A DNA stretch of 64,000 nt from Ectothiorhodospira mobilis (GCF_900114895.1 NZ_FOUO01000010.1:1-64000), one strand, 5' to 3'; numbered from the stretch's first letter, positions 1 through 8,160 are shown. Translations and numbers: made by a program. The notes: a model not told the origin generated them from the letters alone.

Positions 1-104
1 TCAGGATATCGTGGCATCTTGGGCGCTCCTCTCTCGCCCCCTGGGTGTTTTAAATACTCTATCAAACCAGACGACACTTATCCTGACAGGGGGGGGCCTC
101 CGGC
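1..104 (+). promoter_or_regulatory. probable CRISPR leader (end proximal to the array)
   Basis: This stretch precedes the first perfect repeat, while the degenerate repeats lie at the other end of the array, so the leader is expected here. It contains an AT-richer segment around 48-82 and an 8-bp inverted repeat (TCAGGATA at 1-8, TATCCTGA at 79-86). The leader probably extends beyond the window. No promoter could be assigned with confidence. Confidence 0.45.
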
Positions 105-2184
105 GACCGAAAACCTTCCCTGAAGAAGAAGGGATTAAGACTAGGTTTCTAAGTTGGTTGGCTTGTTAGCTGGTGACCGAAAACCTTCCCTGAAGAAGAA
201 GGGATTAAGACAGCAGATGGCTGCTCGGCCCCCCTGCGGACACCTGGGACCGAAAACCTTCCCTGAAGAAGAAGGGATTAAGACGATTTCTAACTGAGCA
301 TCCGCGGGGATGCTCCCCGACCGAAAACCTTCCCTGAAGAAGAAGGGATTAAGACTTCTTCGGCCAGCAGGTCAACTCGCAGAACCGACCGAAAACCTTC
401 CCTGAAGAAGAAGGGATTAAGACCGCGATCGAACAGCGCCTCTACGGTGGCTGCTAGACCGAAAACCTTCCCTGAAGAAGAAGGGATTAAGACTCACCCC
501 CCAGTAGGGGCCGCACTGGAAAAAGCGACCGAAAACCTTCCCTGAAGAAGAAGGGATTAAGACAGCGCCCTGGCCCCCACCCCATCGGCCACCACGCGGA
601 CCGAAAACCTTCCCTGAAGAAGAAGGGATTAAGACCCAGTGCCTTTTCCGCGTCCGCCTTGATCGCGGACCGAAAACCTTCCCTGAAGAAGAAGGGATTA
701 AGACTCGAGAGTGTCGTTTGACATGGTAGTTCTCCTCCGACCGAAAACCTTCCCTGAAGAAGAAGGGATTAAGACGTACGTCATGGGGCGGCATTCGTCC
801 CTACGTACCGACCGAAAACCTTCCCTGAAGAAGAAGGGATTAAGACGGTGGATGAGACACAAATGAGGATAGCAACAAAAGACCGAAAACCTTCCCTGAA
901 GAAGAAGGGATTAAGACCGACGGTGACGTTTTCGGTACTCATGGTCATTCTGACCGAAAACCTTCCCTGAAGAAGAAGGGATTAAGACAGATACCCGTCC
1001 CGGGCGGTTAGCAGGAGGTGGGCGACCGAAAACCTTCCCTGAAGAAGAAGGGATTAAGACGTCAGCGCCATAGTTTCGCCGTCAATCTCCAGCGACCGAA
1101 AACCTTCCCTGAAGAAGAAGGGATTAAGACCAAGACTCAGACACCGGGTTGGCCACGTCCGGGGACCGAAAACCTTCCCTGAAGAAGAAGGGATTAAGAC
1201 AAACTGTTCATGCGGTTACTCATGTTACGATCGACCGAAAACCTTCCCTGAAGAAGAAGGGATTAAGACAGATACCCGTCCCGGGCGGTTAGCAGGAGGT
1301 GGACCGAAAACCTTCCCTGAAGAAGAAGGGATTAAGACCCGCTGATGGGGGTGGTCTTCCGGGGCTGTTACGACCGAAAACCTTCCCTGAAGAAGAAGGG
1401 ATTAAGACCGTTCATTGTCGCTGTCCTCCTCTTTAATCGGGGACCGAAAACCTTCCCTGAAGAAGAAGGGATTAAGACGTGGGCAGGGTGCGCAGGATCG
1501 CACTACGCCGGAGACCGAAAACCTTCCCTGAAGAAGAAGGGATTAAGACTTCGGGGCGGGGGCGGCTCCACCCGCACCCCGAGGACCGAAAACCTTCCCT
1601 GAAGAAGAAGGGATTAAGACCCAAAACGGATTGACGGTATGCTGTTCCCTATCAGACCGAAAACCTTCCCTGAAGAAGAAGGGATTAAGACGAGTTTTCA
1701 TCTATATAGTCGGGATGGAGACGGGACCGAAAACCTTCCCTGAAGAAGAAGGGATTAAGACCCGGCGCGGGAACCGCGCCGGGGCGAACGGCTAGACCGA
1801 AAACCTTCCCTGAAGAAGAAGGGATTAAGACCAATACGCCTCGAATACTTCCTCGGGGGTGACGGACCGAAAACCTTCCCTGAAGAAGAAGGGATTAAGA
1901 CATCGGGGCTTAGACCGAGAAATCCTCCAACGGTAGACCGAAAACCTTCCCTGAAGAAGAAGGGATTAAGACGCCGGGGAATAGCGATAGGCGCCGTAGT
2001 TCCCGGGACCGAAAACCTTCCCTGAAGAAGAAGGGATTAAGACCTCCGCTGGTAAGCCAGGTTTTCGGGGTCCAGATGACCGAAAGCCTTCCCTGAAGAA
2101 GAAGGGATTAAGACGGGAGGCCCGGGCATACTTCGTCCGCCCGGGCCGACCGAAAGCCTTCCCTGAAGAAGAAGGGATTAAGAC
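105..2184 (+). CRISPR. type III CRISPR array, 30 repeats and 29 spacers
   Basis: The repeat is 37 nt, beginning GACCGAAAAC and ending GGGATTAAGAC. It starts at 105, 175, 248, 319, 387, 457, 527, 599, 668, 739, 810, 881, 952, 1024, 1094, 1164, 1233, 1302, 1372, 1442, 1513, 1584, 1655, 1725, 1795, 1865, 1936, 2007, 2078 and 2148. Spacers are 31-36 nt. The first 28 repeats look identical; the last two carry A to G at position 9, which marks the leader-distal end and gives rightward transcription. The terminal ATTAAGAC would form the 8-nt 5' handle typical of Cas6-processed type III crRNAs. Spacer 13 (989-1023) and spacer 17 (1270-1301) share their first 32 bases. Several spacers are reverse complements of apparent translation starts. 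The cas6 at 23077-24099 is the only processing enzyme in view. Confidence 0.98.
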
Positions 2185-2282
2185 TCCATCGAGGCGTAGC
2201 AATACGCCGGAGGATAGGTGGGACATGATGTTTCTCCCTCGGTTTGCAATGGAAGCGGTTGCTTCGGAGGGAGTTGCGTGCA

Positions 2283-2316
2283 CAAAAAACCCACCGCGCC
2301 TGGGACGCGGTGGGTT
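2283..2316 (-). terminator. rho-independent terminator behind the 43-codon gene
   Basis: An 11-bp perfect stem (2288-2298 with 2306-2316) encloses a 7-nt loop. On the minus strand it is followed by a run of six T (2284-2289). It lies 30 bp downstream of the small minus-strand reading frame, which supports that frame being a transcribed gene, and it also separates the gene from the array. Confidence 0.85.
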
Positions 2317-2345
2317 GGGTGGATCGGGCGTGCGCCGGGGCGCAC

Positions 2346-2477
2346 TCAGTGCTTGTGTTTCATCTGCTTGAATTTGTCGCGGTTCTGGTCGAACCACTTG
2401 CCAAGCCGGATCAGGCCATAGGAGACCAGGATCACAGCGAATCCGGTTACGATGATCGTAAGGGAGAGATCACTCAT
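2346..2477 (-). CDS. 43-aa single-span membrane protein, unknown
   Basis: The frame encodes 43 residues. Residues 5-23 (LSLTIIVTGFAVILVSYGL) form one hydrophobic helix. The remainder is a short basic cytoplasmic tail rich in Lys and His (ends KQMKHKH), giving an inside-C-terminus topology. A strong terminator follows the stop by 30 bp and a TATAAT box lies about 85 bp upstream on the same strand, so it looks like an independently transcribed gene. The ribosome binding site is weak. It sits between the end of the CRISPR array and a stray repeat, so it may have entered with the interrupting DNA. I do not recognise the family. A toxin of a type I pair, a small subunit of a membrane complex or a membrane-active defence peptide are all possible; none is shown. 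Confidence 0.6.
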   Translation of the reverse strand: MSDLSLTIIVTGFAVILVSYGLIRLGKWFDQNRDKFKQMKHKH

Positions 2478-2536
2478 TGCGGTGCTCGTGATGTATTCGT
2501 AGTAAGGTTAGCACGTTTGTGCGCGTCGTGACCCGG

Positions 2537-2568
2537 TTGAAAAAATCGGAGATTTGTTGGCTATTATA
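2537..2568. promoter_or_regulatory. candidate divergent promoter region
   Basis: On the minus strand a perfect TATAAT (2563-2568) faces the 43-codon gene, but no good -35 is visible 16-18 bp upstream. On the plus strand TTGAAA (2537-2542) and TATTAT (2562-2567), 19 bp apart, face the 238-aa gene. The overlap suggests divergent transcription from a short AT-rich patch. This rests on motif matching only. Confidence 0.3.
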
Positions 2569-2667
2569 GGCTCTACAATCCTGGAAGAGTGGCAGATTGC
2601 ATGCATGGCTGAAGGGGCTTTATCTCGCGCAAAGTGGTGAGATACAGGCCGACAGGAGGAACCCGTA

Positions 2668-3384
2668 ATGGACAGTATCCGTCAATTCAGGATTCGCCCG
2701 CCGGGGTACGCCCCGCTGAGTCTCCGGGCAGAGCCGAGCGAGACCGACAACGAGCGCCTGCGGGTGAGCGTATGCGCCCGCGTGCTGGGCCGCTGCCTGC
2801 ACCTGGGCCGGTACGCCGCCCTGGAGGAAGGCCAGGGGGTCCGCTTCCACCCGGTGCAGACCGAGAGCACCCCGTGGCTGACCCTGGGCACCCGCCTGAA
2901 GACCATCCCCGACCCGGTGGATGTGCCCGCCCTGCTGCACGACTTTCAGGGCGTGATCCTGGAGCATCCGCATGACCCCGCCGACACGACCCGGCATCCG
3001 CCTGCCATCGAGGCCAGCGGCGAGCCGGAGGATGATCTGGAAGACCTGATCGAGCGGGAACGGGGATGGGAACCCCAGCCCCAGGTGCCCGATGACCCCA
3101 TGAACTGGATCGAGGAAGCCGCACAGGCGCTTTCACGATACAAGGACAAGTGGGCACGGGACCGGGCCATCCGCGAACTCGTCTTCGAGCTGCACGCCAC
3201 GCTCACTGAAATGCGCCGCAGGGACCGGGAAGCCTTCTTTGAAGACTATGCCAAGCTGTGGGATGCCCTGGACGATGTGGTTTCTCGGTATCTGCAAGAG
3301 GAAGCGATGGAAAAGACAAAAGATGATGAATTTCATGAGAGACTTATACAGGATGATTTCTGGTATCCTGAATTCAACGAATAA
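2668..3384 (+). CDS. hypothetical protein, 238 aa, unknown
   Basis: Start ATG at 2668 has a good Shine-Dalgarno (AGGAGGAA, 7 bp upstream). The N-terminal 100 residues look like a small mixed alpha/beta domain. A Pro- and acid-rich linker follows (about 105-145). The C-terminal half (about 146-238) is charged and helical, probably a coiled coil, with Trp and Phe near the end (DDFWYPEF). No catalytic motif, signal peptide or membrane helix is evident. The last 80 bases are clearly AT-richer than the rest, as if the 3' end came from another source or is evolving differently. It lies between the array and the stray repeat and upstream of the type III-D-like module, from which 535 bp separate it. 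I do not recognise it; a CRISPR accessory role is inferred from position only. Confidence 0.65.
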   Translation: MDSIRQFRIRPPGYAPLSLRAEPSETDNERLRVSVCARVLGRCLHLGRYAALEEGQGVRFHPVQTESTPWLTLGTRLKTIPDPVDVPALLHDFQGVILEHPHDPADTTRHPPAIEASGEPEDDLEDLIERERGWEPQPQVPDDPMNWIEEAAQALSRYKDKWARDRAIRELVFELHATLTEMRRRDREAFFEDYAKLWDALDDVVSRYLQEEAMEKTKDDEFHERLIQDDFWYPEFNE

Positions 3385-3671
3385 CCGCAAGCAACGCCCC
3401 ATCATGCGGCGCGCTGCCGCTGTAAAGAGCTCATTAAGACCTCGATCGGGGCCCGGTATCCGAGCCGCTTGCGAGGTCGAAATCCGGTGCATCAGGTACT
3501 AGCCGCCCCGATCCTTCGGATGCTCCCCCGGTTCCAGATGGCCGCCTGTACGACTGTCCCGGCCACCGCTCCACTGCGGGTCGTAGGGCTCTCCACCGGA
3601 TTCCTGCTTCAGGGAACCCCAATCCGTCGCTGTATCGGACGCGGGCCGATCACCACCCGTGCGGTCGGTCT

Positions 3672-3707
3672 GACCGAAAGCCTTCCCTGAAGAGAAGGGA
3701 TTAAGAC
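3672..3707 (+). repeat. stray degenerate CRISPR repeat in a 535-bp gene-free stretch
   Basis: This 36-nt copy of the array repeat has one base deleted in the GAAGAAGAA run and carries the same A to G change at position 9 as the last two array repeats (2078, 2148). It has the same orientation and lies 1,488 bp beyond the array end. The shared diagnostic base says it is a remnant of the trailer end of this array. The surrounding gene-free stretch (3385-3919) shows no second repeat and no convincing gene. Confidence 0.9.
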
Positions 3708-3919
3708 TTCGAGGCGACGGAGAGACGCCTCCCCGTCGATGACCGCGCCCCTGTACCGGGTACTGCGCAAGCACAAATAGGCACATCCCCGGGGGGGGGC
3801 GAGGGCGTAAGGGTCCGACACCGCGGGTCCGGTCGGGGGGTATCATCCGGTAAGGGGGAGCGGGAATACGGGCAAGTATGGCAGGATTGCGCCGAGGCTG
3901 AACAAGGACAAAAAGAACC

Positions 3920-4426
3920 GTGATCGAAACCCTCTACGGGGTCCTGGACTGGACCAGCATCATCATCGGGATCCTCACCGTGATCCCGGTCCTGCTTACC
4001 TACTACGAATTGACCATGGGCCGGCGCCGGCGCCATCAGCGCTGGTTCCAGGAGGCCCGGCACGAGACCGGAAGCCGGGCGGCCATCCTTGAGGTGGATC
4101 TCCTGCCCGATCGGGATACCGACGTCGCCGTTAAACGCTTCGCCACCCAGGATGCGGAGCTTGGCGCCATTCCCGACGAACGCCATTTCCGGATCCACCG
4201 GAAGGAGCGCCTGTCTCCTGAGGACATGCCGGGCTTCGTGCGGGAACTGCGGGAGCAGCTTGCCGAGATCGGCCTTGCCGGCTGCGACACCGTTCACCTC
4301 TTCTATGCCGGCCCCGCCGTGGCGGCGGCCACCGTCGGAGCCGAACTCTCCAACCAGTTCCGCGTACTCATCTACCAGCATCAGCACAGCGAATACATCA
4401 ACTTCGGCCCCCTTCGGCACATCTAG
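3920..4426 (+). CDS. membrane-anchored SAVED-domain protein (TM-SAVED), probable cyclic-oligonucleotide effector
   Basis: The protein has 168 aa and a GTG start. Residues about 11-33 form one or two short hydrophobic helices (WTSIIIGILTVIPVLLTYY), followed by a basic stretch (GRRRRHQRW) that would sit at the inner membrane face. Residues about 50-168 resemble the C-terminal half of a SAVED domain: a strand-rich segment, then VHLFYAGPAVAAATVGAELS and a closing strand pair with a Tyr (RVLIYQHQH, EYINFGPL). SAVED domains bind cyclic tri- or tetranucleotides in CBASS and in type III CRISPR. The gene is 28 bp upstream of a Cas10-like cyclase and is probably co-transcribed with it. The domain is shorter than typical SAVED domains, so it may need to oligomerise. 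Membrane disruption on ligand binding is inferred. A non-catalytic signalling anchor is the alternative. Confidence 0.72.
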   Translation: MIETLYGVLDWTSIIIGILTVIPVLLTYYELTMGRRRRHQRWFQEARHETGSRAAILEVDLLPDRDTDVAVKRFATQDAELGAIPDERHFRIHRKERLSPEDMPGFVRELREQLAEIGLAGCDTVHLFYAGPAVAAATVGAELSNQFRVLIYQHQHSEYINFGPLRHI

Positions 4427-4454
4427 TGCGGGGGCGCAATCGGGAGCATGCGCG

Positions 4455-6065
4455 ATGACATGGAATGCCTGGCTGTTCGAGGCCAAGTCCATCCAGGGGT
4501 ATCTCTTTTCTTCGGGACGGCTGCGCGACATCGTCGGCGGCAGTGAGCTGGTCGAGTCGCTGACCGGCGAACTCCTCGACGATGTCCTGGAGGCCATGCA
4601 GGAGCGGGAGGCCATCACCTTTTCCCGCCGGGCCGGCGGGGCCATCTATGCCCTGAGCGAGGAGCCGGGGCCGCTCCGGCGGCTGGCCGATCTCTGGGCC
4701 CTGGCGGTCCAGCAGCACGCGCCGGGGCTGCGTTTCGAGACCGGTTCGGGGACGGGGCAGACCCCCCTAGAAGCCTTCGATGCGGCGCGTAACGAGATGC
4801 AGGGGCAGGGCGGACGGCTGCGACCGGAGCGACCCGCCACGCCGCCCGTCGCGACCCGCAGCCGACGCACCGGGGGGGCCGCCGTGGCTTGGGACAACAA
4901 GGACGGTCCCGTGGATGCGGCCACCCGGGCGCGCAAGAGGCATGCGGACGCATCCCGGGCCGGTCTGGTGAACCGGATCGGCCCGGCAGGGGCCGACCTC
5001 GGCTGGCGCAACTGGCCCCTGGACCTGGAGAAGGACTTCCCCTTCCGGGGCGAGGACCGCACGGTGGCCCTGCTCCACGCCGACGGCAACGGCTTCGGCC
5101 AGCTCCTGCGCAATGCGCGCAGGGCGGCGGACCGGGATCCGGAGCGCTTCCCCGACCTGTTCACCCAGCTATCCGCAGCCATCAGTCGTACCACGGAGAG
5201 CGCGGTGCAGACCGCCGTCGCCGAGGTACTGCTTTCCGAGCAGGACGAGCGGGGCATGCTGCCGGCCCGTCCCATCGTGGTGGGAGGGGATGACATCACC
5301 TTTCTGGTGCGCGCCGATCTGGCCCTGCCCTTCCTGCAGCGCTTTGCCTCGGCCTTCGAGGCGGCCAGCCGGGATGCCCTGGCTGATCTGGCACAGGCCG
5401 GGATCACCGGCAAAGACCTGCCCGAGGCCCTGACGGTGGGTGCCGGCTGCGTCTTCATGCGCGCCTCCCAGCCCTTCTCCATGGCCCACGAGCTGGCCGA
5501 GGATCTTACTGACCATGCCAAGCGTGACGGCAAGGCTGCGGACCCGGTGGTCAGCACCGTCGCCTTCCACCGGGTGACGACGGCCCTGGCGGGGGACTAC
5601 GACGCAGTGCTGGCGCGGGAACTCACCGATACCTGGGAAGGGGTCCGCTACCGTCAGACCCTGGGGGCCTATGCCATCGGGCCGGCCGCCGGCCGCGAGC
5701 TGCCCAAGCTGGAGGACCTGATGGGGCTGCAGGAGGTCATGGAACGGCCGGCCATGGCCGGCGGTGCCGCCCGGGAGCTTCTAACGCTCATCGGGATGGA
5801 CCCCTCCCAGGCGGCCATTCGCTACCGCCGCTGGCGGCAGGTTGCGCGCAGGGATCCCGAGCAGCGACCGGTACTCGATGACTTCGATTCGTACATGAAG
5901 CGGTTGGTGCCGGATTTCGAACCCGATTCCAGTGAACTGCCGTTCGGGTCGGGCACCGAGGAGCGGAAGACGCCATTGGGTGACGTCCTGGCCCTGAAGG
6001 CGGTGGGCAGCCGCAGAGGTCGGGTCGGTCAGGGACAGCATGAACGCCGGGAGGAGACGGCATGA
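4455..6065 (+). CDS. cas10: compact Cas10-like protein with GGDD cyclase motif, no HD domain
   Basis: The start is ATG 4455, giving 536 aa; the frame is open further left but overlaps the SAVED gene. The N-terminus (WLFEAKSIQGYLFSSGRLRD, then IVGGSELVESL) matches the Palm 1 opening of Cas10/Cmr2. A second Palm 1 signature is LLHADGNGFGQLLR. The Palm 2 cyclase motif GGDD is at residues 277-280, followed by a helical C-terminal region. There is no N-terminal HD nuclease motif and no clear zinc finger, and the protein is about half the length of the Cmr2 encoded at 17724-20651. It should make cyclic oligoadenylates when target RNA is bound, but should not cut DNA. It sits directly behind TM-SAVED and overlaps the next gene by ATGA, so it is translationally coupled. 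Assignment as the large subunit of a III-D-like complex rests on csx10 downstream. Confidence 0.85.
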   Translation: MTWNAWLFEAKSIQGYLFSSGRLRDIVGGSELVESLTGELLDDVLEAMQEREAITFSRRAGGAIYALSEEPGPLRRLADLWALAVQQHAPGLRFETGSGTGQTPLEAFDAARNEMQGQGGRLRPERPATPPVATRSRRTGGAAVAWDNKDGPVDAATRARKRHADASRAGLVNRIGPAGADLGWRNWPLDLEKDFPFRGEDRTVALLHADGNGFGQLLRNARRAADRDPERFPDLFTQLSAAISRTTESAVQTAVAEVLLSEQDERGMLPARPIVVGGDDITFLVRADLALPFLQRFASAFEAASRDALADLAQAGITGKDLPEALTVGAGCVFMRASQPFSMAHELAEDLTDHAKRDGKAADPVVSTVAFHRVTTALAGDYDAVLARELTDTWEGVRYRQTLGAYAIGPAAGRELPKLEDLMGLQEVMERPAMAGGAARELLTLIGMDPSQAAIRYRRWRQVARRDPEQRPVLDDFDSYMKRLVPDFEPDSSELPFGSGTEERKTPLGDVLALKAVGSRRGRVGQGQHERREETA

Positions 6066-6655
6066 GAAGCGCACGACTGCATATTGAACTTCGGGGCTAC
6101 TGGCATTCCGGCGGCGGCGTCGGCAGCGGAGCGGTGGCCGATGCCCTGGTCCAGCGCGACAGCGGTGGACTGCCCGTGCTGCCGGGCCGTCACCTCAAGG
6201 GGCTGCTGCGCGAGGCGGTGGCCGCGGCCGGTGTCTGGCAATGGCCCGGGTACGAGGGGCTGGCCGCGACGCTGTTCGGCGAGCGGGATGAGGAGACCGA
6301 AACCGTACCGGCCGCCGGCGCGCTGCGGGTGAGTGACGCCACCCTGCCGTCGGAGACGGCGGCATGGCTGTCGGGCACTGAGGACGGCCGTGCCCTGCGC
6401 CCGGGACTGTTCCGGATCCTGCACAGCACCGCCGTCGACCCGGAGTCCGGCACCGCCGCGAAACACACCCTGCGCGGGATCGAGGTCTCGGTGCCCCTGG
6501 CCCTGGAGGCGCGGATCGCGCCGGTGAAGGGGGAGGGCCCCGCGGACTGGGAGGAACGTTTGAAGGAGGTCCTGCCCCTGATCCGGGCCGTCGGTGCGCA
6601 GCGCCAGCGTGGCCTGGGCCGGGCGGTCCTGAGTCTGAAGGAGGAGACGGCATGA
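6062..6655 (+). CDS. Cas7-type RAMP protein (Csm3-like)
   Basis: This 197-aa protein overlaps cas10 (ATGA) and csx10 (ATGA). It has the Cas7 core: a first strand, then VADALVQRDSGGLPVLPG and GRHLKGLLREA, the positively charged loop after beta-1, and a C-terminal glycine-rich loop (RQRGLGRAVL). Asp27 aligns with the catalytic Asp of Csm3 and Cmr4, which cuts target RNA at 6-nt intervals. The protein is slightly short for the family. It probably forms one backbone position in the III-D-like complex. Whether it repeats along the crRNA or sits once cannot be told from sequence. Confidence 0.82.
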   Translation: MRSARLHIELRGYWHSGGGVGSGAVADALVQRDSGGLPVLPGRHLKGLLREAVAAAGVWQWPGYEGLAATLFGERDEETETVPAAGALRVSDATLPSETAAWLSGTEDGRALRPGLFRILHSTAVDPESGTAAKHTLRGIEVSVPLALEARIAPVKGEGPADWEERLKEVLPLIRAVGAQRQRGLGRAVLSLKEETA

Positions 6656-8160
6656 GAACGCAAGGGATCCGCATCACGCTGGAAGAGGACTGCGTCTTCA
6701 GTGCGAGCACGGCTACCGAGGGGGGACACGAGGGCCTCGACCGGGTGCCCGGTCAGGCCCTGCTGGGGGCCGCGGCCGCCCGGCTCTACGCCAAGCTGGA
6801 CCGGGCCGACGCCTTCACCCTGTTCCACTCGGGTAAGGTGCGCTTCGGTGACGGTCTTCCGGCCGCCGGTGACGAGGCAGCCGGCCCGATGCCCCTCTCC
6901 TGGCATCACCCCAAGGAGGAGAAACCGGAGGGGGGCGACGGCCGACTGCACCCCGAGCGGGTATACAACTTTTGCCATGTCCGGGCTCTTGGCAATGACC
7001 GACAGCCGGCGCAGTTGCGCGGTGGCTATGTCCGCGCTGACGGCCTGCGGCTGCGCCCGCAGCGGGAGTTCCGGCTGAAGACCGCCATCGACCCCCACAA
7101 GGGGCGGGCGAAGGACTCGCAACTGTTTGGGTACGACGCCCTGTTGCGCGGCCAGACTTTCCTGGCCCGGGTCGATGCCGATGATGACGTGGACCCAGCC
7201 CTGGTGGAACGGGCCCTTGCAGTCCTTAACGGCGAATGCCTGCTGGGTCGTTCCCGCTCGGCGGAGTATGGCCGTGCCCGGCTGGAGCCGGTGGATATTC
7301 CGTTGCCGAAACCCGGCGAGGCGGGCACGCGGCTGGTGCTCTGGCTGCTCTCTGACCTGGCCCTGCTGGACGAGGCCGGGCAGCCCACCCTGGAGCCCGA
7401 CCCGGCGCTTCTCGGGCTGGGTCCCGGCAAGGTGGACTGGAGGGCGACCTTTGTCCGCTCCCGGCGCTACGCCCCCTGGAATGCCCACCGTCGCGGCTAC
7501 GACCGGGAGCGGGAGGTACTGGTCGCCGGCAGCGTTGTCACCGTGGACCTGGACGAGCCCCCTTCGGCCGAGGCACTGGAGCGCCTGGCGACGGGCGTCG
7601 GCCTGTACCGGGAAGGCGGCCTGGGCCGGATCCTGGCCAATCCGGCGCTGCTCGACGGGGAGCACCCGTCTTTCACCGCCCCCGCTGAAGCGGGCGGAGC
7701 GGACGAAATCCGGCGCCCGGCCGATCCCCTGCTCGACTGGTTGGAGGCCATCAGCGGTGGTCGCGGTGAGCGCCTGGATCGGATGGCCCGGGAGATCGCG
7801 GCGGAGATCGCCGGCCGGATCGCGGCGGCCCGGCGCTTTGCCGGCGTCTCGGCGGGGCAGCGCTTCGGGCCCTCCCGCAGTCAGTGGGGTCAGGTGGGCC
7901 AGTTGGCCCGTCGCCGGCCCCCGGACCTGATGGAACGCCTCTTCCAGCGCAAGGATGCCCTGATCCGGATGGAGAAGGCGGGCTGGAAGGATGTGATCCC
8001 GCCGGGCGCGGAGGGCGGCGAGTGGCTGACGCTCGCGGAGTGGCTGGAACAGCGGTTCGGGACCCTGGACGGCGAGGAACGAGCCGATCTCGTCGCCCGA
8101 GTGGCCCACATGGTCCGTGAAGAGACAGAGAAGAACACCGACCAGGAGGCAGCACAATGA
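6652..8160 (+). CDS. csx10: Csx10-like RAMP protein (Cas5-type subunit of type III-D)
   Basis: The protein has 502 aa with a PGQALLGAAAARLY segment in the position of the usual G-x-LRGALA loop. The family hallmark follows: KTAIDPHKGRAKDSQLFGYD, then ALLRGQTFLARV. A GRSRSAEYGR loop resembles the Csx10 G-rich loop. The C-terminal part (about 330-502) is helical and charged. Csx10 takes the Cas5 role in type III-D, holding the crRNA 5' handle (ATTAAGAC in this array). It overlaps both neighbours by 4 bp. It is the main reason for calling this module III-D-like rather than III-A or III-B. Confidence 0.8.
   Translation: MRTQGIRITLEEDCVFSASTATEGGHEGLDRVPGQALLGAAAARLYAKLDRADAFTLFHSGKVRFGDGLPAAGDEAAGPMPLSWHHPKEEKPEGGDGRLHPERVYNFCHVRALGNDRQPAQLRGGYVRADGLRLRPQREFRLKTAIDPHKGRAKDSQLFGYDALLRGQTFLARVDADDDVDPALVERALAVLNGECLLGRSRSAEYGRARLEPVDIPLPKPGEAGTRLVLWLLSDLALLDEAGQPTLEPDPALLGLGPGKVDWRATFVRSRRYAPWNAHRRGYDREREVLVAGSVVTVDLDEPPSAEALERLATGVGLYREGGLGRILANPALLDGEHPSFTAPAEAGGADEIRRPADPLLDWLEAISGGRGERLDRMAREIAAEIAGRIAAARRFAGVSAGQRFGPSRSQWGQVGQLARRRPPDLMERLFQRKDALIRMEKAGWKDVIPPGAEGGEWLTLAEWLEQRFGTLDGEERADLVARVAHMVREETEKNTDQEAAQ

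Noticed and set aside
417-2397. Open frames through the CRISPR array on both strands
   Set aside because: They are made of translated repeats (LIPSSSGKVFG or PSLKKKGLR recurring) and have no ribosome sites; they are by-products of the repeat.
4089-4454. Upstream extension of the cas10-like frame
   Set aside because: It overlaps the SAVED gene in another frame, and its translation (Pro/Ser-rich) lacks similarity to Cas10; ATG 4455 gives the expected Palm 1 opening.
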